The position numbers were made by a program, and so were the translations under genes. A stretch of DNA of 64,000 bases, from NCBI GenBank assembly GCA_964650885.1, contig CAZYXG010000007.1:1-64000 (forward strand), in the 5' to 3' direction. This DNA comes from JAPLFM01 sp964650885. Its GTDB lineage: Bacteria; Bacteroidota; Ignavibacteria; Kapaibacteriales; UBA2268. Below are positions 43,851 through 53,900 of this stretch, in pieces (position 1 is the stretch's first letter; every line of letters starts with the position of its first letter). Under the pieces are notes generated by a model. That model had not been told where the DNA came from. It saw only the letters and a program-made list of their open reading frames with translations, and did not search any database.

Positions 43851-45680
43851 ATGTATGACAAAATACAAATATTACCTGACTTTATTGCAAATCAAATTGC
43901 AGCTGGCGAAGTAGTTCAACGCCCTGAATCTGTTGTGAAAGAATTAGTGGAAAACTCATTCGATTCTGGTGCAGACTCTGTGGCTGTTTTCGTAAAAGAT
44001 GCTGGAAAGCAACTAATACATATTGTTGATAATGGTAATGGAATTACTAAAGAAGACCTACCTCTGACAATAAAACGACACGCAACAAGCAAGATATTAA
44101 CTCAAGACGATTTAGAGAAGATATTATCTTTTGGTTTCCGAGGCGAAGCTTTAGCTTCAATTTCTTCTGTGGCTAATTTGGAAATTCGTACTAAAAAAGC
44201 TACTGATACAATTGGCTATAAGCTAACTTCCGAGCCAAATAAGCAACCTGAATTAGAACCAGGAAATTTCGACAAAGGCACTCAAGTTTTCGTAAGGAAT
44301 TTATTCTATAACATTCCAGCTCGCAGAAAATTCCTTAAATCCAATTTAACAGAGTTTCGCCATATATCCGAAACAATGATGAAATTCGCTTTGAGCAAAC
44401 CCGATGTGCGACTTACTTTTTATGACGATGACCATTTGATTTTCGATTATAAAGCTGGCTCTTTTGAAAAAAGATTGAAAGATATATTCGGAGAAGAAGA
44501 ATTTTTATCGTTTGTGAGAGTTTCAAGCCAATCGCCATCTATCTCAATCAGTGGATATGTGGGCAGACCTGCTCAATCCAAACAAAATAGAAATACACAA
44601 TATATGTTTCTCAATGGCAGATTTATTTTAAGTAAAAGCTTAGGACATGCCATTTATAGTTGCTTCGAGCATTTCCTTGATAAAAATTATTTTCCAATTT
44701 TCGTTTTGAATATTGAAATTGACCCAACTTTGGTAGATGTGAATGTGCATCCGCAAAAACACGAAGTTAAGTTTGAAGATGAAAGAATGATTTATAATGT
44801 GATTAAAGCAGCTGTGAGCCAAGCGCTCAGGGAAAATAATATAACTCCAGCTTTGTCGCTTTCAAATAGCTTTGTTGCTATGCCATTCGAGAAAATGTCT
44901 GAAACTAATGGAAATGAATTTGTTGTGAACCGAAGCACAGGTGAAATTATTGAACAGAAATTCAATGATTTTTCTGATAACCGACCAAAAACACCAATAA
45001 ATAATGGTGGCTCTATCTATGACTTTCTTTTCGGTGCGGACAAAAATCAATTAACGAATCAAAATGCAGCACAGTCAAGTATAGATGATAATCAGAATTA
45101 TTCAAGTTTGAAAGAAGATAACGTTTGGCAATTGCATAATAAATATATTTTCTTTGAAACAGTGAAAGGTGTTTTAATTGTGGATATGCACAATGCACAC
45201 GAGCGAGTGCTTTATGAAAAAGCTATTCGTGCTATGAATAAGGATTTTTCTATTTCGCAGAATTTGATTTTTACTGTTAATTGCGATTTATCAAGCTCAC
45301 AGAAAACTCTACTTTTGGAATTGCAAAATGATTTGCAAGACCTTGGCTATACAATTGAAATTAGCACTGCTGGATGTTCAATAATTGCTGTACCAAGCGA
45401 TATAAAGGCAGGTAACGAAGAAAAATCACTGAAAGATATACTCGATAGCTATACTGAATTTCAAGAAATTAGACATTCAGACAAAAGAGACAACTTAGCT
45501 GCAACTTTTGCTTGCAAATCTGCTGTGAAAACTGGACAGCGTATTTCTAAAATGGAAATGTTAGCTCTTATAGAAAATCTAATGAAATGTAAAATTCCTT
45601 ATGTTTGCCCACACGGGCGACCAGTAATTTTAGACTTATCACTTGCCGATTTCGATAAACAATTTGGCAGAACGTCCTAA
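43851..45680 (+). CDS. mutL: DNA mismatch repair protein MutL
   Basis: The 609 residues have a GHKL ATPase N-terminus: IANQIAAGEVVQRPESVVKELVENSFDSGA (motif I at about 11-40), DNGNGI and GFRGEALASISSV (about 94-106), then ARRKFLKS. The C-terminal dimerisation domain keeps the endonuclease metal motif: DMHNAHERVLYE (about 444-455) retains the Asp, His and both Glu of DQHAxxExxxxE, with ACKSAVKTGQ and CPHGRP (about 586) also present. This MutL is therefore probably a nicking, MutH-independent type. No mutS is in the window. Confidence 0.96.
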   Translation: MYDKIQILPDFIANQIAAGEVVQRPESVVKELVENSFDSGADSVAVFVKDAGKQLIHIVDNGNGITKEDLPLTIKRHATSKILTQDDLEKILSFGFRGEALASISSVANLEIRTKKATDTIGYKLTSEPNKQPELEPGNFDKGTQVFVRNLFYNIPARRKFLKSNLTEFRHISETMMKFALSKPDVRLTFYDDDHLIFDYKAGSFEKRLKDIFGEEEFLSFVRVSSQSPSISISGYVGRPAQSKQNRNTQYMFLNGRFILSKSLGHAIYSCFEHFLDKNYFPIFVLNIEIDPTLVDVNVHPQKHEVKFEDERMIYNVIKAAVSQALRENNITPALSLSNSFVAMPFEKMSETNGNEFVVNRSTGEIIEQKFNDFSDNRPKTPINNGGSIYDFLFGADKNQLTNQNAAQSSIDDNQNYSSLKEDNVWQLHNKYIFFETVKGVLIVDMHNAHERVLYEKAIRAMNKDFSISQNLIFTVNCDLSSSQKTLLLELQNDLQDLGYTIEISTAGCSIIAVPSDIKAGNEEKSLKDILDSYTEFQEIRHSDKRDNLAATFACKSAVKTGQRISKMEMLALIENLMKCKIPYVCPHGRPVILDLSLADFDKQFGRTS

Positions 45681-45751
45681 TTCGTATAAATTGCAATGCT
45701 TGGCAAAGCAAATCTTTCAAATAACTGTTGAAATAATTATCAGATATTACA

Positions 45752-48022
45752 ATGTCGAAAAAAGAAAAAATTCAAAATCCCGAAGAAACTAAAAAAGTTA
45801 ACAATTCAAAATTCAATTTTGAGTTCAATATCTATTCAATAGTCTCATTATTTTTAGTAACTACATTTGTATTTTTCCATAAGCAAATTTTGGGAGAAAC
45901 TTTCTTTTGGGAGGACATTGTAGAGTTTGTTTATCCTATTCAGAATTTTGCAGCCACCCAAAAGGGTATTGCGTTTTGGAATCCATATTCTTTTGCAGGT
46001 ATGCCATTTTTTGCAGATTTGCAAGTTGGCTATTTCTATCCTTTAAATCGTTTATTAGATTTTTTTGTAAATAATGGCAAACTCTCTTTCGGAGCATTGC
46101 AATTTGTTATTATTCTGCATTATCTTATTTCGCAAATCAATTTCTATTTGCTTGCAAAATATTTCAAAGTGTCTAACATTGGTGCTATAATTGGGGCTAT
46201 TAGCTATACTTTTTCAATGGTAATGATTTGCCATTCTATCCACCCAATGATTGTTTTCCATTTGTCGTGGTTTCCATTAGTTTTCCTTTTCTTTGTGCGA
46301 GGCATTTCGGAAAGCAATCTCAAATTTTCTGGATTAGCTGGGCTTATACTTGGTATGTCCTTGCTTTCAGGACACCCTCAGACTACTCTTTATGAAGGAT
46401 TAATATTAGGACTAACTGGTTTGTTTTTACTAATTACTGATAGAAAAAAATTGGTAATGAAATTAATTACACTGGTTCTTCCCATTGCTTTGGCAGGTGG
46501 AATATTTGCAATTCAGCTATTGCCATCGCAAGAGCTGGCAAAGCTTTCCCGCAGAAACGAAGTTAGCTATAAATTAGCAACAGAAGGTTCATTGCAAGTA
46601 AAACAAGTTTTAAATTTAGTAAATCCTCACACTTTTGGTTCGATTGAAGGTAGCAATCAAGACAAATCAAATTATTTTCTACAATTCGATGGTGCATTCC
46701 AAAGGCATTTCTTTTGGGAAACTACTGCATATTTTGGGATAGCTGCATTAATACTCGGCTTTATTGCAATAGTTTATAAATACAAAGACCGCAATATTCA
46801 GTTATTCTCAATAATAGCATTGTTTAGTTTCTTGATGGCACTTGGATCTAATGGTTTCTTGTTTAACATACTATATAACTTGCCATTGATAGGAACATTT
46901 AGAAATCCTGCCCGAATGATGGCATTTGCTTCTTTTGGATTTTCGATAATGGCTGGCTTTGGCTATGACGCATTAACAAAAATTAAAGACAGAAAAATTC
47001 TTGCATTGCTTATTCCAGTGGGAGCTGTACTATTGCTTTCTTTAATTGTAGCTTCGGGAAATCATTTGGAAGAGGGCATTACTGCCGATTCGCTTAGCTT
47101 GAATTTAACTTCACAACTGGCTTATGTGGTAATAATTTCTTCACTTTTGGCTGGGCTATATTTTAGATTATTCAATTCAAAAATAATTGGATTAGTGCTT
47201 ATTACTGTATGTTTTGTTGATTTATATTACTACGGCGGAACATTTAATTCAAGTGCTACTGAGCCAATGAAAAACTATGAAATCGCACCTCAATTATTAA
47301 ATCAATTTAAACCAAAATCAGTTGATAGTTTATTTAGAATAAATATGCGTATGTATCGCCCAAGCTATATGGCATTGAACCGTAGCCAAGGCTTGATAGA
47401 TCAAATAATGTTGATTGAAGGTTATAATCCATTGATTTTGCAGAAATGCCTGCCTCCTCTCAAAAACACAGCGGAAGTTTTTGATATTTACAATGTGAAA
47501 TACGAAATTGGAATAGATTCTTCGGCTGGTCGCCCAGTTTTCAAAGAACGTAATACATATTTTCCAAGAGTTTGGGTAGTGAAAGAATACGTTATTTCAG
47601 CTTCGGACGATGCTTCGCTAAAAGCAGAACTTCAAAAAGATTCTATCAATTTAAGAAAAATTGCTGTACTTGAAGAAGATCCAAAAATAAATAAATCCAG
47701 TGACACACTGGTATATTCTGCAAAGATTACAAAATTTGAGAATAACATAATAGAAATAGAAACAGAAAGCAATCAAGAAGCTCTGCTTTGTCTGTCCGAA
47801 ATTTATTATCCAGCTTGGAAAGCTTTTGTAAACGAAGCTGAAACTAAAATTTTAGTAAACGATTACTGCTTCCGAGCAGTGAAAATAGGCAAAGGCAAAA
47901 GCAAAATCCGTATGGAATATATTTCCGAAAGCTACACAAAAGGCAAGTATATTTCTATGATATCTCTTTTGATAGCACTTGCATTAGTATTTATTCCGTT
48001 TGGCAAAAAAGAAGAAGTGTAA
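45752..48022 (+). CDS. YfhO-like multi-spanning membrane protein
   Basis: A 756-residue membrane protein with about twelve helices in the first 490 residues and a soluble C-terminal domain before a last helix (about 730-748). The early WEDIVEFVYPIQNFAATQKGIAFWNPYSFAGMPFFADLQ region (residues about 45-90) and HPQTTLYEG are typical of the YfhO/GT-C superfamily, implicated in glycosylation of wall polymers such as lipoteichoic acid. Here the acceptor is unknown. It is 71 bases downstream of mutL on the same strand and is followed by a gene-poor segment with toxin-antitoxin remnants. Confidence 0.82.
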   Translation: MSKKEKIQNPEETKKVNNSKFNFEFNIYSIVSLFLVTTFVFFHKQILGETFFWEDIVEFVYPIQNFAATQKGIAFWNPYSFAGMPFFADLQVGYFYPLNRLLDFFVNNGKLSFGALQFVIILHYLISQINFYLLAKYFKVSNIGAIIGAISYTFSMVMICHSIHPMIVFHLSWFPLVFLFFVRGISESNLKFSGLAGLILGMSLLSGHPQTTLYEGLILGLTGLFLLITDRKKLVMKLITLVLPIALAGGIFAIQLLPSQELAKLSRRNEVSYKLATEGSLQVKQVLNLVNPHTFGSIEGSNQDKSNYFLQFDGAFQRHFFWETTAYFGIAALILGFIAIVYKYKDRNIQLFSIIALFSFLMALGSNGFLFNILYNLPLIGTFRNPARMMAFASFGFSIMAGFGYDALTKIKDRKILALLIPVGAVLLLSLIVASGNHLEEGITADSLSLNLTSQLAYVVIISSLLAGLYFRLFNSKIIGLVLITVCFVDLYYYGGTFNSSATEPMKNYEIAPQLLNQFKPKSVDSLFRINMRMYRPSYMALNRSQGLIDQIMLIEGYNPLILQKCLPPLKNTAEVFDIYNVKYEIGIDSSAGRPVFKERNTYFPRVWVVKEYVISASDDASLKAELQKDSINLRKIAVLEEDPKINKSSDTLVYSAKITKFENNIIEIETESNQEALLCLSEIYYPAWKAFVNEAETKILVNDYCFRAVKIGKGKSKIRMEYISESYTKGKYISMISLLIALALVFIPFGKKEEV

Positions 48023-48189
48023 TAATAATTGGTTAGCATATATGGGGAGTTTGGGGTTTGACTTGCTATTATCTTTCAATCATAACCTACTTTAAGTAAA
48101 ATTGAAGTTGAAGAAATACAGTAATGTAAGTAACATTTATTTACAATAGGTTGCTTAAAAAAGTTTTCTTAAGGTTCATTTTGCATTTT
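48023..48189. other. Intergenic stretch beside decayed toxin-antitoxin locus
   Basis: I translated both strands here and found no plausible gene, tRNA or repeat copy. Together with the two remnants that follow, it makes a 585-base gap between yfhO-like and the carboxylase gene, the largest region without an intact gene in the window. Confidence 0.6.
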
Positions 48190-48492
48190 TTACAAACTCA
48201 ATGTCAATTTAAGCTGCCCACCAAATCCTTTGTTAATTATTTTTAGTAGGGTAGAAAGTCTAATATCAGAAGAATTATTCTCAATTCTTGAGATATTAGA
48301 TTTATTTGTTCCACACTTTAGAGCTAATTATTCTTGAGTCATTCCAAGTTTGTTTCTAGCCTCTTCAAGTAAAACTCCAATTCTAAATATTTCAAAATGT
48401 TGTTCCCACTTGTCACGTTTGGCTTCACCTGCTTTGCCATATTTTTTATCAAGAATTTCATCTAATGATGTAATGTTTTTATTAGTTTTCAT
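48190..48492 (-). pseudogene. HigA-type XRE antitoxin with in-frame TAA
   Basis: Reading the minus strand from ATG 48492 gives 100 codons with one internal TAA at 48330-48328. The sequence is a clear XRE helix-turn-helix antitoxin: LDEILDKKYGKAGEAKRDKW, then ARNKLGMTQE, stop, LALKCGTNKSNISRIENN. The helix-turn-helix consensus at that point is GMTQEELAxxxG, so the stop most simply arose by GAA to TAA in the second Glu codon. The rest of the domain, to a final stop at 48190, is undamaged. Its start overlaps the toxin remnant, the usual higB-higA order. Confidence 0.8.
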
Positions 48493-48583
48493 CGAAATAA
48501 CCTTCCATTATTTTTAATGCCTTTGTAATTTCACTTTTAGGTGTTTCTTGAGCTTTTTTCTGAAACTCGTTGTCTAAGAAATT
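48482..48583 (-). pseudogene. HigB-type toxin, C-terminal remnant only
   Basis: On the minus strand an open stretch of about 33 codons reads NFLDNEFQKKAQETPKSEIT then KALKIMEGYFDEN before its stop at 48482. This matches the usual C-terminal end of HigB/Gp49-like (RelE superfamily) toxins, with basic FxKKxQxTP and ALKIMxxYF. Stops lie immediately upstream in frame (TGA 48586-48584 and TAA next to it), and the carboxylase gene ends at 48608, so the catalytic body is gone. The antitoxin ATG overlaps its end (ATGAAAACTAA). Confidence 0.7.
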
Positions 48584-48607
48584 TCATTAAACAATCCACA
48601 AACACCC

Positions 48608-50215
48608 CTACATCCTAAAAATACCAAACTTTGGTTCTTGGATTGGTTTATTGAGTGACATTGAGATTCCAAGAGCTAACATTTTGCGTGTGTCCAATGG
48701 GCTTATTATTGCATCGTCCCAAAGGCGGGCAGAGCTATAGTATGGCGTTGCTTGGTGTTCGTATAGTTCAATAATTGGTTTTCGGATTTCATCAATCTCA
48801 TCTTGTGTAAGTTTTTTACCAGCTTTTTCTAATTGTTGGATTTTCACTTGTGCCAATACATCAGCGGCTTGCTCGCCACCCATCACTGATATTCTGCCAT
48901 TTGCCCACATTAGTAGTAGATTTGGGTCGTAGCCACGCCCACACATTGCATAATTGCCCGCACCATAGGAACCACCAATTATTACTGTGAATTTAGGTAC
49001 ATTTGTGTTGGCTACAGCGTGAACAAGTTTCGCTCCATCTCTGGCTATTCCGCCGTGTTCATATTTCTTGCCCACCATGAAGCCAGTTATGTTTTGCAAG
49101 AAAACTAATGGAATTTTACGCATTGAGCATAGCTCTATGAAATGAGCTCCTTTCAAACTTGATTCAGAAAATAGCACTCCATTATTGGCAATAATTCCTA
49201 CTGGATAGCCCATTATTCGTGCGAATCCAGTTACTAAAGTTTTGCCATAATTCTCTTTAAATTCTTGGAAACGGCTACCGTCCACAATGCGAGCAATTAC
49301 TTCTTTCACATCATAAGGTTGGCGTAGGTTTCGAGATACTATTCCAAGTAATTCATTTGGGTCATAGAATGGTTCTTCTGGTTCTTGATAGTCCAATTCA
49401 AATTTAGTTTGTTTTTCAAAATTCTCAACTATATCTCGAGCTATCATTAGAGCATGTTCATCGTTCACAGCCAAATGGTCTGCGACTCCAGAGATTTTGG
49501 TATGCACATCGGCACCGCCAAGTTCTTCGGCAGTAACTATTTCACCAGTCGCAGCTTTCACTAATGGCGGTCCACCGATGAAAATTGTAGCTTGGTTTTG
49601 CACCATAATAGTTTCATCGCTCATAGCTGGAACATAAGCCCCACCTGCTGTGCAAGAGCCCATCACAACAGCAATCTGTGGAATTCCACGAGCCGACATT
49701 TGTGCTTGATTATAGAATATATTTCCGAAATGTTCTTTATCGGCAAATGTTTCTGATTGAAAAGGCAAGAAAATCCCACCAGAATCTACAAGATAGATGC
49801 AAGGCAGATTATTTTTAAGTGCAATTTGTTGAGCTCGAATGTGCTTTTTGATTGTCATAGGGAAGTATGTGCCACCCTTCACAGTCGCATCGTTTGCCAC
49901 AATCATACATTCTCTTCCGTGGATAACTCCAACTCCAGCCACCATTCCAGCCGATGGAGCTTCGTTCTCGTACATATCGAATGCAGCAAAAGCTGAAATC
50001 TCCATAAAAGGGGAATCCTTGTCGCATAGTTTTTTTATTCTATCTCGAACTAATAGTTTACCTCGCTCCGTATGTTTGAAGCGTGCATGCTCTGGACCCA
50101 TTTCTTTTACTTTAGCAAGTTTCTCTTTGAAATCTGTAAGAGTTGTTTCAAAGTGTTTTTTATTTTCAATAAACTCTTGAGAGCTAGTCGAAATTATTGA
50201 TTTTATTCGTTTCAT
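48608..50215 (-). CDS. mccB: Acyl-CoA carboxylase carboxyltransferase subunit, methylcrotonyl-CoA type
   Basis: A 535-residue biotin-dependent carboxyltransferase beta subunit. The pattern GGTYFPMTIKKHIRAQ, CIYLVDSGGIFLPFQSE, MGSCTAGGAYVPAMSDE, GGPPLVKAATGEIVTAEELG (each within about 115-245) and the C-terminal GSYGAGNYAMCGRGYDPNLL are those of methylcrotonyl-CoA carboxylase beta rather than AccD. It likely carboxylates 3-methylcrotonyl-CoA in leucine breakdown; geranyl-CoA carboxylase is a close alternative. The likely partners, biotin carboxylase and biotin carrier, are on the opposite strand at 54671-56640. Confidence 0.85.
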   Translation of the reverse strand: MKRIKSIISTSSQEFIENKKHFETTLTDFKEKLAKVKEMGPEHARFKHTERGKLLVRDRIKKLCDKDSPFMEISAFAAFDMYENEAPSAGMVAGVGVIHGRECMIVANDATVKGGTYFPMTIKKHIRAQQIALKNNLPCIYLVDSGGIFLPFQSETFADKEHFGNIFYNQAQMSARGIPQIAVVMGSCTAGGAYVPAMSDETIMVQNQATIFIGGPPLVKAATGEIVTAEELGGADVHTKISGVADHLAVNDEHALMIARDIVENFEKQTKFELDYQEPEEPFYDPNELLGIVSRNLRQPYDVKEVIARIVDGSRFQEFKENYGKTLVTGFARIMGYPVGIIANNGVLFSESSLKGAHFIELCSMRKIPLVFLQNITGFMVGKKYEHGGIARDGAKLVHAVANTNVPKFTVIIGGSYGAGNYAMCGRGYDPNLLLMWANGRISVMGGEQAADVLAQVKIQQLEKAGKKLTQDEIDEIRKPIIELYEHQATPYYSSARLWDDAIISPLDTRKMLALGISMSLNKPIQEPKFGIFRM

Positions 50216-50234
50216 AATTTTTACTTAATCATTT

Positions 50235-50831
50235 TCAAATTGTGATAATTCCTTCTGCAATTGTTCCATAGCTTTTCGATAAATTATTTTTAAATCGGAT
50301 AGCTGAAAGCAATGCAAGAAGTGAATCTATTTTGTGCCAATTCAAATTATTTGTTTGTTGGTCATTTAACTCAATTTCAAATTTAAGATATTGATTTGAA
50401 ATTGCACTTAAAAAGTTATCGTAATTGTTAGTTTTTTTCAAATAACTGCTTTCTAAGCTCAATTCTTTTACCAATTGGGCAGGATAAGATTCTTTGATAA
50501 CTATATTTTTATCTTCTAACAAAAATTTCAGTTTCATAGCTCTTGCTGTCAGACCTCCCAAAAACATAGGACTCATGGCGGAAAGTTCTTTGTCGCATTG
50601 GCGATAGAAGTAATCATTTTCAGCTCCAGTTGAATAAACAATGGGAAGTGAAAGCGGTGCATCAATAAAAACAATGCTTGGCTTACAATCATTTATAGAT
50701 TCAATTAAGAATTTATCAGCATCTTTCTTTTTTTCAGATATTGAAATAATTACTTTATTTTCAATAAGATATGCAATTGAGGTTGTGCCAGCTAACTTTG
50801 CCCCAAAATCAATACCGCAAATAATTTCCAT
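50235..50831 (-). CDS. DUF429-family predicted RNase H-like protein
   Basis: A 198-residue protein of the DUF429 family. GIDFGAKLAGTT (residues 5-16) has the first acidic residue of an RNase H-like fold, FIDAPLSLP (about 56-64) the second, and GGLTARAMKLKFLLE with KESYPAQLVKEL follow, as in the family. Cellular function is unknown. It lies 19 bases upstream of the carboxylase gene on the same strand, so the two are co-transcribed, and is divergent from icmF (123 bases). Confidence 0.78.
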   Translation of the reverse strand: MEIICGIDFGAKLAGTTSIAYLIENKVIISISEKKKDADKFLIESINDCKPSIVFIDAPLSLPIVYSTGAENDYFYRQCDKELSAMSPMFLGGLTARAMKLKFLLEDKNIVIKESYPAQLVKELSLESSYLKKTNNYDNFLSAISNQYLKFEIELNDQQTNNLNWHKIDSLLALLSAIRFKNNLSKSYGTIAEGIITI

Positions 50832-50912
50832 TTTTTTAACAATAATAATGAGTTTCTACAATCTTTAGAGTCTAAGAAGTTAATCGGGAATAAATATTCT
50901 TAATAATTTCGT

Positions 50913-50920
50913 AATTTTGT
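50913..50920 (+). promoter_or_regulatory. Candidate Bacteroidota -7 box upstream of icmF
   Basis: TAATTTTG fits the Bacteroidota sigma consensus TAnnTTTG and lies 34 bases before the icmF ATG in the divergent spacer. I see no good TTTG -33 element at the right distance, so this is weak evidence only. Confidence 0.25.
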
Positions 50921-50954
50921 TAAATTTATTGAATTGGATTTTTAGAGGTAAGTA

Positions 50955-53900
50955 ATGACAATAGCAAGAGTGCTAACAGCAGCTGCTTTGTTCGATGGAC
51001 ACGACGTTTCGATTAATATTTTTCGTAGATTATTGCAAAAGCGAGGGGCCGAGGTTATCAATCTTGGGCATAATCGTTCAGTAGATGAAGTTATAACTGT
51101 GGCTATACAAGAAGATGTAGATGCAATTCTTGTTAGCTCCTACCAAGGCGGACACAACGAATATTTCCGCTATATAATTGACAGATTGAAAGCACTAAAT
51201 GCTGAGCATATTCTTGTGTTTGGTGGCGGCGGTGGAGTAATCCTACCAACTGAAATTGAAGACTTGGAAAATTATGGAGTTACTCGAATTTACCACGCTG
51301 CCGATGGTCAGAAAATGGGTATTGATGGTATTTCCGATGATATAATTTCCCGAATAAAGGATAGAAAAGAAAAAGGCGAAAGAAACTACCTGCAAACAAT
51401 ATCGCAGGATATGATAAATAATAACAATACAAAAGCTCACTTCCAAATAGCTAGTGAATTGACATTTTTTGAAGAAAAATCTGGCGATAGCGATAATTTA
51501 GATGAAATAAGAGATTGGCTAAAATCTGCTGATAAAAAGCAATCAGTTGTGCTGGGAGTTACAGGCACTGGAGGTAGCGGAAAAAGTTCTCTAATAGATG
51601 AATTAATTGGAAAAATAGTTGGATTCACTGACTTAACTGTTGGTGTTATTGCTGTTGACCCTTCTAAGAGTCGCTCACAAGGGGCTTTGCTTGGCGATAG
51701 AATTAGATACAATCAAATCTACAACGATAGAGTTTACTTTCGTTCATTCGCAACAAGGGATAGCAATTCAGAAATTAGTAAGAATATACTAGATTCTATT
51801 GCTGTACTGAAATCTTGTGGTTATGATTTGATTATCGTGGAAACAAGCGGTATTGGTCAGGCAAATAGCAAAGTTGTTGATGTAAGCGATGCATCGCTCT
51901 ATGTGATGACAGCAGAATTTGGAGCACCATCGCAATTAGAGAAAATTGATATGCTCGATATTGCTGATTTTATTGCTATCAATAAATTTGAAAAACGTGG
52001 CAGTGAAGATGCTTATAGAGAAGTAATGATTCACTATCTTCGCAATAGACAAGTGAAAGCAGATAAGAGTTTGCCACTTGAAGAACTAGATTTGCCAGTT
52101 TATGCTTGCTCTGCCAATCAATTCAATAACTCTGGAGTTAATAGACTTTTCAAAGATGTTTTGGTTAAACTTGATTCTTATAACAAAAGATCTTACTCTT
52201 TAAAAACTGATTTGATTGAACTTTTGCCAACTAAATTAGATAGAAATTTTGGATTGATAGACCCACGTAGAATTAACTATTTATCTGAAATATCAGAATC
52301 AGTTCGCAATTATGCAAAATCAATTGATCGCGAATTAGACTTAGTTGAAAAAGCACAATCATTTTCTATAGCTGCAAAGAATATAAGAGAGCAAGATGTT
52401 AAGAAATCTTTAGATCAATACTTCGATAATTTCTGGCATAAATTAAAACCAGAAACTCGCAAATTTATTGAGTCTTGGGATAGCAAAAAAGCTGAATTTT
52501 TGCAAGATGAAATCACTTATAAAATACAAGCAAAAGAGCTTAAAATAAAATTATTTAGTGAATCGCTTTCTGGTTCTAAAATACCAAAAGTGATGCCGCC
52601 TAATTACACCAGTTGGCGAGAATTAGTGAAGTTCTTTTATAAAGAGAATTTTCCTGGTGAGTTTCCATATACAGCTGGAGTGTTTCCATTCAAACGTACT
52701 ACTGAAGACCCACGGAGGCAATTTGCTGGAGAAGGAAGTCCGACTAGAACTAATAAGCGTTTCCATTATTTGACTGCAAATGATGATTCCAAACGCCTAT
52801 CAACTGCATTCGATGGAATTACTCTATACGCAGAAGATCCAGCCGAACAACCAGACATTTATGGCAAAATTGGTGAAGCTGGAGTTTCGATTTGCACGAT
52901 TGATGATATGGATACATTATTCAAAGGGTTCGACCAAACTCACCCATTGACTTCTGTTTCGATGACAATTAATGCACCTGCTCCGATTATGGTAGCCTTC
53001 TATTTTATGACTGCATACCGAAGAGAGCTGCAAAACTTGGGATTGACTTTCGATACAGTTGATGCTGAAACTAAAGAGAGAATAAAAGTGGAAACATTCC
53101 GCAAATTGCGTGGAACTGTGCAAGCAGATATGCTCAAAGAAGATCAAGGACAGAACACTATTATATTTTCTATTGATTTCGCAATGAAATTAATTGGCGA
53201 TTTGCAAGAGTATTTATCGAAAACTCGTATAATGAATTATTATTCTTTGTCTATTAGTGGCTATCACATTGCTGAAGCTGGGGCAAACCCAATTTCGCAA
53301 TTGGCTTTCACTTTGGCAAATGGTTTCACTTATGTTGAATACTTCTTGAAGCGTGGAATTCACGTAGATGAATTTGCACCGAATTTATCGTTCTTTTTTT
53401 CAAACGGTATGGATCCTGAATATTCCGTAATAGGTAGAGTAGCACGTAAGATTTGGGCAATTTCAATGAGAGATCGCTATGGAGCAAACGACAAATCGCA
53501 ACGTTTGAAATATCATATTCAAACATCGGGACGCTCTCTGCACGCACAAGAAATTGATTTCAATGATATTCGCACTACATTGCAAGCATTAATTGCATAC
53601 TACGATAATTGCAATTCATTACACACTAATTCTTATGACGAGGCAGTAACAACGCCTACGGAAGAGTCAGTTCGCCGCTCAGTGGCTATTCAATTGATAC
53701 TATCGAAAGAGTTTGGTTTGTTGAAAAATGAAAATCCAAACCAAGGTTCGTACATAATAGATTACTTGACTGACCTTGTGGAAGAAGCTGTATTGATTGA
53801 GTTTGACAATATTTCAAGACGTGGCGGGGTGCTTGGAGCTATGGAAACTGGCTACCAACGCTCTAAAATACAAGAAGAGTCAATGAAATATGAACATTTG

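Noticed and set aside
48023..48189. tRNA or small RNA in the gap after the yfhO-like gene
   Set aside because: No cloverleaf, no strong hairpin and no T-run terminator could be found by reading either strand.
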